A DNA stretch of 23,691 nt, from contig CAJPVJ010000524.1 in assembly GCA_905397405.1 (NCBI GenBank), positions 1 to 23,691 on the forward strand, read 5' to 3'. Of this stretch, positions 1-9,852 are shown one piece after another. Under the pieces are notes generated by a model. It worked only from the letters and a program-made list of their open reading frames with translations. It was not told the origin of the DNA and searched no databases. This stretch comes from Oppiella nova. Its lineage: Eukaryota > Arthropoda > Arachnida > Sarcoptiformes > Oppiidae. Positions within the stretch are counted from its first letter, which is position 1; each line of letters starts with the position of its first letter. Position numbers and translations under genes: made by a program.

Positions 1-786
1 AGCAGAAATGTTATGTTTATTTTTTATTGTAGATAACAAACAAACTTAACGTTTCGTTTAATAAATAAGAAATACGTGAGAAAATTGTAAAATAAAATTA
101 ATTTTCACACACAAAAAATAATTGATTCAAAAATTATTATTTTTTGTTGCTACATTAATAATTTTTGTTAAACCAATTATTTTTTGTGACAAGAATTTGA
201 CATAAAAAATGTTTTCGTGTTATATAATAAACAATATTTTCGTTTGATTTTCGCCGCGAATTTGCGAACATTTATACAGTATATAGAAAATAAAAATTCA
301 AAAATATATTTAACGTTTTAAAATATACGATAAATTTCTTAAACAATTCATGCAAAAAGCATTTTAGATGCGAATAAATAAATAAATATATAAATTATTC
401 TTATATTTCAAATTCAAATATAATATTTCATTTGATCGAAAATCTAGTATACTTTATATATATTTTTGCTAACGATTATTGAGTTATTCTGTTGGAGTTT
501 TTCATAGCAAAAAAAAGTAGACTTCCAGTCAAGAAGTATAGTTGACTTTTCAATCACTTTTACAGCTACATTACGATTGAATATAATTCCACCAAAAATA
601 CATATTCGCTGTAAAAGTATGTGTGAGAGATAGTGGTTGTGGAGGGGAAAGGGAGTCGACTGATAGACCAGTCGAGAGAATGGTAGCGAATTGTATGTGA
701 AAAGGAGTACAAAGTGGAGTGAATTTTCAAGTTTTCTCTGTGATTGTGAGGACGCACTCAACTGTTTCGCCCAACATTTCGCTATA
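1..786 (+). repeat. 786-bp direct repeat, copy 1 (window starts at or inside it)
   Basis: Matches 2743-3528 base for base with no net length change and eight substitutions counted by eye (about 1%). The first bases AGCAGAAATGTT and the reverse complement of the right end, AGCGAAATGTT, are almost the same, so the ends may be short imperfect terminal inverted repeats. No coding domain is recognised; the open frames in it do not resemble a protein family. Copy 1 may extend left of the window. Confidence 0.9.
556..618 (+). repeat. 11-bp perfect inverted repeat inside the 786-bp repeat
   Basis: ACTTTTACAGC at 556-566 and GCTGTAAAAGT at 608-618, loop 41 bp. In copy 2 the left arm carries one substitution (the C of CAGC is T), so the stem is perfect only in copy 1. 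Confidence 0.6.
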
Positions 787-1953
787 ATACTCTCTCTCAT
801 CTACAGCTAAAACTATTTATAATATCACATAAAAAGTTGCATAAAAATAACACCACTTTCTCTCTCACACACACAACACATCGTTAGTTATGATATGAGT
901 TATGAAAATTTAAAGATAAAAATGGCGAGACGTATGGCGAGAAAAACAGCACCAAAACTATGCTCCGACTAAAACAAAAAAGGCATAAAAGGCATCAAAA
1001 ATTGAAATTCTATGCACTGTTTGCTTATCAGATAAGAGTTATCACTGTTTTCTTTGGGGGACAACGATATGAGTGATGAGATTGCGACCGAAAAACGTTA
1101 AATCTTTCGCTTCTTTTCTCTCTCGTCTTTTGAATCAAATTTACATTTTATTCATTAATAATAATATGAGTCTCGAGAAAAATATTGTGCTGTGTTTCCC
1201 CGGCACTAAAACACACTCCCTTTCCGTACGCTCAATATTTTTAGTATATGTATATATTTTTTGGCTAAAGAATTTTCAAGAATATTTTTGAATTATTCAC
1301 ATTTAATACATGTTTCCACGGAATAAAAATGTATTCAATAAAAATTCTTTACACCAAAAAAATTCTTGAAATTCTCGGTGCCTTTAGACAAAAGAGTGGA
1401 CTTTAATTAAACCGCAAATGCAATGAAAATTACATCAATTATTGAATAATTTATCAAAATTTGTGTTCATTTGCTGAATAACTGTATCATAAGAGCAAAC
1501 ACATGAAAAGTCATAAGTTTTGTTTGTTATATGCTTTTCAATACACAACTCGTATGTGTTGTCTATGTTTTTCTATCAGAAAAAGTGGTCAAATCTCCTG
1601 AGCTCTGGCATACATACCATTCAGTAGTCAGTAGTTTTCTGGGCAAAAGGTCTCCAACCAAACCTCTCACTAATATAAATCCTAGCGAAACAAAAATCCA
1701 TGTTTAGCTTTTCTTTAGTTTTATTTTTTCATTTATGATTTATACGATTCAATCGCTTTTAATAATACAAAGTATTTTTTTCCTCTCTCTCTCCCGCTTA
1801 TCTTTTGCAACAAATTTATTTCATCCCATATATACAGTACTCAGACATGTATTGAGAAATCAAATGAAAAATACAGTATATAATTATACTCGTTCACTTT
1901 TATTAGCGAAAACTCTTAAACTAAAAGTGTTTTAAATTTGCCATATTTCTCTC

Positions 1954-1989
<36 letters not shown>

Positions 1990-2704
1990 CACTTAAAATC
2001 TATCACTAAAAACCTTAATTCACTATATTTTCCCTTTTATTTATTACACTTTTAAGAGGAATGAAAAATTAAAAGAAATATTTCAACACATTTTCAGACT
2101 TAAACAACTAGTCTTTAATTTATAATAATATAATTTAGTTGTGAAACGAATTGCTAACAATATTTTCTGCAAAAAGAAAAATTATTTTCATTTTAAGTGG
2201 ATTTATTTACAGCCATAAATTTAAAATTTGTATTATTCTCGATATATAAATTATATACGACTAGTTTTAATACAATATTTAATTATTTTGGTAACATATC
2301 ACTCATTGGAGAATATAATATTTTATTTATGATTTTAAATTATTTACAAGGATTTATGGAAAACTAATAAATTTTAAGCCAAGATTTATACTCGTTGTGT
2401 ACACATGTCGTAATGCACCGTAAATTATATTAATTGTTTAAACAATGAATTTCTATATATATTTGGAGTCCTGAAAATCATATATATTTGTTTCATACGA
2501 AACGATGTTTGCTTTTGGCGATGGGTTTTGAGTGTAAAGTGAAATCCGTTAACAAATATCACGTCAAACGTGTGTTTCTTGACTGCAATTCAGTGATAAC
2601 TGTAAGAAATGAGTTGAAATTCGTGTGGCGTTTGGCTTTTGCCTCAAAATACTAATGTCTTATATTGTCGTCGAGTTTGAGGTGTGAAAGGGAAGTATGT
2701 TTTC

Positions 2705-2740
<36 letters not shown>

Positions 2741-2742
2741 AG
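787..2742. other. A+T-rich stretch between the two 786-bp copies, no gene seen
   Basis: No exon-like island of raised G+C, no recognised protein similarity on either strand. Contains a CT microsatellite (1949-1990) and a GA microsatellite just before copy 2. Probably intronic to the receptor gene. Confidence 0.6.
1949..1990 (+). repeat. CT microsatellite
   Basis: Nearly pure CT with one CTCC interruption, about 42 bp. Confidence 0.95.
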
Positions 2743-2744
2743 AG
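2707..2744 (+). repeat. GA microsatellite at the left edge of repeat copy 2
   Basis: GA run with one AA interruption, abutting the start of the 786-bp copy at 2743. Confidence 0.95.
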
Positions 2745-3528
2745 CAGAAATGTTATGTTTATTTTTTATTGTAGATAACAAACAAACTTAACGTTTCGTT
2801 TAATAAATAAGAAATACGTGAGAAAATTGTAAAATAAAATTAATTTTCACACACAAAAAATAATTGATTTAAAAATTATTATTTTTTGTTGCTACATTAA
2901 TAATTTTTGTTAAACCAATTATTTTTTGTGACAGGAATTTGACATAAAAAATGTTTTCGTGTTATATAATAAACAATATTTTCGTTTGATTTTCGCCGCG
3001 AATTTGCGAACATTTATACAGTATATAGAAAATAAAAATACAAAAATATATTTAACGTTTTAAAATATACGATAAATTTCTTAAACAATTCATGCAAAAA
3101 GCATTTTAGAAGCGAATAAATAAATAAATATATAAATTATTCTTATATTTCAAATTCAAATATAATATTTCATTTTATCGAAAATCTAGTATACTTTATA
3201 TATATTTTTGCTAACGATTATTGAGTTATTCTGTTGGAGTTTTTTATAGCAAAAAAAAGTAGACTTCCAGTCAAGAAGTATAGTTGACTTTTCAATCACT
3301 TTTACAGTTACATTACGATTGAATATAATTCCACCAAAAATACATATTCGCTGTAAAAGTATGTGTGAGAGATAGTGGTTGTGGAGGGGAAAGGGAGTCA
3401 ACTGATAGACCAGTCGAGAGAATGGTAGCGAATTGTATGTGAAAAGGAGTACAAAGTGGAGTGAATTTTCAAGTTTTCTCTGTGATTGTGAGGACGCACT
3501 CAACTGTTTCGCCCAACATTTCGCTATA
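2743..3528 (+). repeat. 786-bp direct repeat, copy 2
   Basis: Begins directly after a GA microsatellite and ends at CGCTATA, where similarity with copy 1 stops abruptly. It is in the same orientation, 2742 bp from copy 1. It could be a non-autonomous mobile element, a partial tandem duplication, or an assembly effect at the GA repeat. Confidence 0.9.
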
Positions 3529-3548
3529 AACTTGAGAGCAGTGTCTGT

Positions 3549-3554
3549 GAGAGA

Positions 3555-3590
<36 letters not shown>

Positions 3591-3595
3591 GAGAA
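3549..3595 (+). repeat. GA microsatellite
   Basis: GA run with TG and GT interruptions, 20 bp to the right of the end of repeat copy 2. Confidence 0.93.
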
Positions 3596-3790
3596 AAGAT
3601 GAGAATATTTTTACTTTTTTGATCCCTTTCTATATATCTTATTCTTTGGGCTTTAAGTTTCGATTCGCTTCAGCGAAGAATCCATTGGCTAATCAATAAT
3701 ATGGAGAATATATATAGATATATAATATATACGTATATATGTGTGGAAATTCTTGTTGTGTCGGATAGTGAGGATGTGATAGTGAGAGGA

Positions 3791-3799
3791 CAGACAGTG

Positions 3800-3836
<37 letters not shown>

Positions 3837-3839
3837 CTG
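3791..3839 (+). repeat. GA microsatellite framed by an 8-bp inverted repeat
   Basis: CAGACAGT at 3791-3798 and ACTGTCTG at 3832-3839 are perfect complements; nearly all of the loop is (GA)n (3803-3832). Confidence 0.85.
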
Positions 3840-4138
3840 AATGTCATTTCAAATAACCAAATGGAAAAGTAAAGTACACTATAAACTAGAGTGAATACAT
3901 TTATTATCTATTGTGTACACTATCGATGGCAACACAATTGTGAAACTTTGTATACATTATATTTATATTTCAATCTCCCAGTGCTTTCTGTTCCCTATTC
4001 TTGTGTCATAGAAATACAAAAGACTTTTATTCTTATATTATTTCCAATCAATAATTTTTATATTCTTTATACAAAAAGTTATTTTTCATAACTATAACTC
4101 TACCCCATAATAAAATATCTCTCATATTTCTAATCTAT

Positions 4139-4149
4139 GCTCTCTCCCT

Positions 4150-4186
<37 letters not shown>
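4139..4186 (+). repeat. CT microsatellite
   Basis: CTCC-type start followed by about 15 CT units. Confidence 0.95.
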
Positions 4187-4189
<3 letters not shown>

Positions 4190-5190
4190 TCTAACTGTAT
4201 ACAGAAAATTACAGTATTAAAAAATATATAAATTATTTAATCATTTATTAGAGTATGAAAAATGTCTCTCAATAGACATCTCGAGTCAATTACCGACTTA
4301 AACTAAATATCAATATATTTTTTTATGTGCACAACTTTATTACACTTTTACAATATATTGTATTCGTGTGTGTAGTAAGTGTACTAGTATATATAAAATA
4401 TTAAGACTTTTCAATACCCGTTGCCCTTATTATTTTTCTCGTCGGAAACTAACTTTTTTAGTGCCAATCAATTATAGTTTAAATTTTATTATTTTTTCCT
4501 TACAGTGAAAGAAAATATTATTGAATTTTTTTGTTCGTTGAGTGAATGGGAAAAAACACAAAAATCTAATTCAACTCATTTCGCGGATAAAATAATATTA
4601 AAAATATAAAATTAGAGCCAAAAATACAATAAATGAAAACTATTTTAGGGGTTAAATAAATAATATTAAATTTTCATTAAATGAAATGTTAGAGTTTCAC
4701 TTTCCATTTACGAGTTTAATTAATTAAAAATTTTAAAAATGCAAACTATTATGTTTTTACAGCCTAATTAAAAGCGCGTATACTATTTTGCGAGTGTTAT
4801 GTTTGATTTATTAGGGAGACAAATTAAATATTAAAACTATTTAATGCTTTCATTTGTAATTAATTAATGGAAATAAAGTGAAAAGTAGTAATGCCTTGAA
4901 AAATACATTATAAAACGTATAATACCGGTGCTTAACGTGTATGTGCACAGCATTTGGTGGCCAAAGGGTTGTGTTTTGGAGACTTGAATGGTTGAGTGAA
5001 TTGAAAAATTCTTGTTATCATAAATTAATTTGTTTTACAGTACAGTGTGACTGGTATTTACGGACTATAAATGAATTCAACGGTTCAATGGGCGCTCAGA
5101 TGAGAATTAAGCGCTAAATATGTTGTGTATATTAGACACAAAAAATTATTTATATAATAGTATTTTGTTAGCGAAAGTTTGCCAGGACTT

Positions 5191-5200
5191 GTTGTTTGTT

Positions 5201-5246
<46 letters not shown>
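5191..5246 (+). repeat. TTTG then TG microsatellite
   Basis: GTTT units followed by about 21 uninterrupted TG units (5205-5246); the only long TG tract of the window. Confidence 0.95.
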
Positions 5247-5247
<1 letters not shown>

Positions 5248-5455
5248 CACAATTCAATGTGTTTAATCAAATTTAACTAATAAAATATATTGTATTTCAA
5301 AAAGTTTTATTTAAGTACTGTATTATAAATATTAGATTTATAAGATGAAAAGTATTGCCCCGAAAATGGTATTATCGATTTTGAAAATTTCAATTTGCTC
5401 TCAATTTAAAAGCTTATAATGAGATTAGGAGTGCTTTTTTATGCAACAAAAAGGC

Positions 5456-5477
5456 AAACTCCGGAGTTTTAAACTCC
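5456..5477 (+). repeat. Three alternating inverted 7-mers
   Basis: AAACTCC, GGAGTTT, then T, then AAACTCC: the first two form a perfect 14-bp palindrome and the last two a 7-bp stem with a 1-nt spacer, so two hairpins compete. Confidence 0.7.
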
Positions 5478-5627
5478 AAATTCTGGTGCACTCTCCCTAT
5501 CAGCGATTCGCTTGAATTTGCACACAAAAGACCCCCTATTTTCTAATGCTAATAATAATAATAACTTTTTATTTATATGCTTTTTGTTTGCGATAATAGC
5601 TAAAGCCATAAACAATACTGTATTATT

Positions 5628-5639
5628 CAGAATATTCTG
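5628..5639 (+). repeat. CAGAATATTCTG palindrome, occurrence 1
   Basis: Exact 12-bp palindrome in the presumed 5' intron; preceded by TATT and followed by CATTCTG, a further half copy. Confidence 0.8.
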
Positions 5640-6072
5640 CATTCTGTAAATGCATCACAATCTCTGTAAGGTATTTATGAATAAAACTTTTGAGAGGGAA
5701 AGGGAATTGTTTTTAGTCAAACATACAAATATTATAGTTATGTACCGGTATAAATAATTCCCCTTGCAATACAATTCTCAATGCAATTATTAATCTTAGT
5801 TTTCTCTTTTTCATAAATAGCTTATGTTTTCCTTACGTATTGAGAGAAAAACAGTACAAAGTATATGATTTTGTACTTTGTTTTTGTTTCGCATATCAGC
5901 ATAAAACTCATCATTTTATTTTGAAACTTTTCTCGTTTTCTCGAAACAAATACTTAATTTTGTATTTCTTTTTTATATATTTCATAATATTCTCTCCTTT
6001 TCTTATTTATTTTGTTGAAAAGTTTATAACATTTTAAAATTTTCTGATAAATTGAATGCAGATTTTCACGGA

Positions 6073-6094
6073 TCTCTCTCTCTCTCTCTCTCTC
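6073..6094 (+). repeat. CT microsatellite
   Basis: About 11 CT units in the presumed first visible intron. Confidence 0.9.
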
Positions 6095-6939
6095 CATATT
6101 TTGTTGTGAAACTTATATATTAATGTTTTATATAAAAAATTACTTAAAATAAACATTTCTGCAAAATTGAATTCTTGAATACTGTGTTGTGTTTCGCAAC
6201 TAAAACACTGAATAATAATTTGTTTTCCCATATTTTTTTTGCACAGTTATGATAGCTTAACAAAAAGCAATTTACTTATGATTACGTGTTTTTGTAAATT
6301 AGATATGTTTTCTTATTTTAGATATATGGATAAATTTAATTAAATTTTATATACTTTAAAACTTTGCGATTACAGCATATGATAGCAAAATGTTATCCAT
6401 TTTTGTGCCCCTAACTAGATATACAGTTTTTTGCACAATATTTTGATTGATTGCCATTTTGTGATTTTAATATAAAATTTTTGTATTAAATTTATTTATT
6501 TTCTTCAAAAAATATATTAGACATTCATTTATTATTTTCTTTCTATAAATATTTGATATATTCTGATAATATATTTATAGTTAAAAATAGCTTTGAATTT
6601 TCGATTAAAATTTGGTTTATATGTAAAAATTAGAAAACCTCTAACAATAACACTTAAAATGCTTTAATCTAGTATTTTATTACCAAAATAAATAATTTAA
6701 GACATATTTATTTCATATTCTACAATAGACAACTTAACCTAGTTTCAAATACTGTGCATTCAAGTACTGTTCAAATCAATATGAAACATTAAAACTGTTT
6801 CAATAATAAACACATATTTATAAACAGAAAACATACAAATCAATTCTTGAATTAAATACTAAATTCTTTAAATTAAAAATAACATAAAATTCTATCGAAA
6901 TATACATTCAATAAACGGATTCTGTATTGAATTCTATAG

Positions 6940-7176
6940 GAAAGCCGATTCCATCGCTAGTATGGATGAGAAGAGGGGTCATCATTGACGACACATCGGT
7001 GATCGTATCGGAGGGGTCGACCACTTTCGTGCGTAACGAGTTGGTGTTGCCTAAATTGGCCAGGGAGCATCTCCTCATGGAGTTGGTGTGTCAGGCCAGT
7101 CAGCCCAGTCAGCCCCACACAGACTCCGCGGCCAATAATACCACTAACAAAGCCGTCGTTAAATTAGAGCTCAACT
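6940..7176 (+). CDS. Receptor exon A: second half of an Ig domain (probably Ig2)
   Basis: Acceptor TCTATAG before 6940 and donor GTAAGT at 7177; phase 1 on both sides. Reading begins GKPIPSLVWMRRGVIIDD and includes the F-strand cysteine in MELVCQAS, whose B-strand partner must be in an upstream exon. The exon is markedly richer in G+C than the DNA around it. The end (KLELN) joins exon B as ELN-L-KPLDVT, the usual Sidestep interdomain linker. Confidence 0.9.
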
Positions 7177-9812
7177 GTAAGTCATTATAATTGACTAACG
7201 AATCGACGACTGACACGAAAAAAGACTTCAAAACCCTTACCATAAACATTGCGCTCAAATTGCTTACCCTTGGAAAGGGATTACGAGTTTAATCAATGAA
7301 TTAATTGTTTGCCATGTATTATAAATGTGGCGTTAAACTAGGTTATAGTCGACACAAATCCACCTAATTTTGACATGAGATCCAATTTAGTGACACAATT
7401 AGTTCATTAATTAAATTATATATTTACAAAATTGAATTTTACGCTGTAATAACTTTTTATGAACATGGTAGTAAATGTTTATTAATGTTTATTTCATCAA
7501 CAGTAAAGCCATTGGATGTGACAATAATCAGTGCAAACAAACCGCTGTCGGCGGGCATTAGGGCTGAGATCAGGTGCCGGTCCAGTGGCTCGAGACCCGC
7601 GCCCCAGATATCCTGGTTTAAGGGCTCGAAGAAGATGCCAGAAGTGAGGGACAGCGCGTCCAACGACGGGAACGCCACCATCAGTACGCTGTCGTTCATA
7701 CCGGCCATTGAGGACAATGGCAAACATCTGTCGTGTCGCGCAGATAATGAACAAATGGCTAACGACGAGATCGAGTCCGGCCGGATATTAACCATTTATT
7801 GTATGATACATTATATTTCTCACTCACCCACACGTCTCTCTCTCTCTCGTCTATACTTTTATCGCCGTTTCATTCTCGCCCTCCCTTTCACGCCATTTAT
7901 TATTATAGCCTTTTATTTTGTGACTTATTTTTATTATAACTTATATATTGTTTTTTCTCTCTCTTTCACTGTCTCCCGATTCTTGTGTCGTTATTCTCTC
8001 ACTTTTATCACAGTTTTTGATGCAATAAATATACTAATCATTCATTTATATACCGCTTTTCATGCGATACCCTCACAGCCTTTAACGCCTATTATATTCC
8101 CCTCGCAAACGGATTATTATTATTATTATTATTACAATTATTATATCAAATATATAATAAATGTATGTTTTATGTAAAAACTTTGTTTTTTGATTACATT
8201 TTGTTGCTTATTAAATAAGAAGTTTTTAGAGTGATTTTATTTCACACGTAATTCAAAACCTTTTTACAATCATTAAATTTTTTTCAGCTTTTTTCTCGCT
8301 TAAATACTAAAATATTTTCGCAACACTTGTTTAAGACTATTATACTGAACTGAATTTTGTTTTCCTAAAAATACCACTCTTTCGATGATTAGATAAAATC
8401 GCGTTAAATATAGTGAATGTTTTGTACGTTTATGGCAGAAGTCGGTTATGAATGAGATTTAATGCCAGAATAATACTTCACTGTTATTACTCGTATTAAA
8501 GACCATTACTGTTATAATTAAAAGGAAACTCAATGTAACACTAAATTTATTGCCCAATATTTGCTGTCAGATGTGCCTCAACTGACTCTAGCACTGGGAG
8601 CCAACATTGGGAACCAAATACGGGAGGGAAGTGACGTCTACTTCGAGTGCACGATAGTGGCCAACCCGTGGGTCATAGACGTGGGCTGGCTGTTCGAGGG
8701 CCGACCCCTGTTCAGCGACACGTCCAACGGGATTATAGTCAGCAATCAGTCGCTGGTACTACAGAAAGTGAGACGAGAGCACAGGGGTCGGTACCAGTGC
8801 TCGGCCACCAACATCGAGGGGTCGGCCACTAGTAATAAGGAGTTCCTTAAAGTGAACTGTAAGTCGCTGTCAAACAATAACAAGAATTTCCTATTTTCTA
8901 ACACAGAATATTCTGTACTATTTGTTCGCACTCCAGTCGCACCGGTATGCCGACCGGGACAGACCATCATCTACGGCGTGGCCCGCAATGAGCGGGTGAA
9001 CATCACGTGCGATGTGGACGCCGAGCCCAACACCGACATGACGTTCCGGTGGCTGTTCAACAACTCGGTGGACGCCTGGGAGCTGCGGTCGTTCGCCAAC
9101 AACGGCTCCCAATCGGTGGCCCCGTATGTGCCTCAGAGTCGCAACCATTACGGAACGGTATTGTGTTGGGCGCACAACACGATCGGCAAACAAAAAGAGC
9201 CCTGCGCTTTCAGCATTGTGGCAGCTGGTAAGGCATATATTGCATTTATATGTACTTACCATTTCGCTCATTTACTCCCTTAAACCTACCAGTGCTCTCG
9301 GGGGTCACCACAAAGAATTTTGCGTATGAATGGGGCCATAGGAGTGATAAATAGATATTTTTTGGATAATTAGACAAAATCTAAATCATTAGCAAAATTA
9401 TTCACTTTTGTTTTCGGTTTTGTTTTATTGTTTTTTTCGTATCCATTAGTATAGTTCCAGGCTAATGGTTTGTTTAGTGAATGTAATTTCCATGTTATGC
9501 ATTCAATTCGTGGTGACCCCTGGCCTCGCAAATTTAACTGCATATATGGTATTATACTATATCTATATCTTTCGACTCCAGTCTAATAGCAATGGCACTA
9601 CTTTAGAGCTCAAATAAGTTGATTAATTTGCTATTTGTTTCACATATCAAAGCGTGAATTTAATGGTAAACTTTAAGAGCAAAGTTAGCCAACACTTCAT
9701 ACCATGTTGTGCTCACTTCACATACGATTTAATGTGTTATGTTTAGCCACACTATTATTGACCAAAAATATTATATAATATTTGTGTTTATTATTATTTT
9801 GAATGCATTTTC

Positions 9813-9852
<40 letters not shown>

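Larger units (their letters stand above)
3529..6939. other. A+T-rich, presumed intron of the receptor gene, no exon seen
   Basis: Exon A at 6940 starts in the middle of an Ig domain, so this stretch must be (part of) an intron. I looked for the missing Ig half, with its B-strand cysteine, in all frames and did not find it. Contents: microsatellites, a three-arm palindrome at 5456-5477 and one CAGAATATTCTG palindrome at 5628-5639. Confidence 0.65.

Noticed and set aside
444-800. Minus-strand open frame of 118 codons, recurring at 3186-3503
   Set aside because: It lies in the non-coding 786-bp repeat and is seen twice only because the repeat is duplicated; no domain, and the composition follows the A+T-rich DNA.
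5085-5270. Open frame with a His-Thr repeat on the minus strand
   Set aside because: Translation of the TG microsatellite.
7457-7795. Minus-strand open frames opposite exon B, and similar ones opposite exons C to E
   Set aside because: Shadows of real, G+C-richer exons on the plus strand.
7801-8177. Continuation of the exon B frame past the Ig domain
   Set aside because: After the GTATGA donor it becomes low-complexity (CT, TA and ATT repeats translated as Ser/Leu/Tyr runs); the next exon joins in phase to the donor at 7801.
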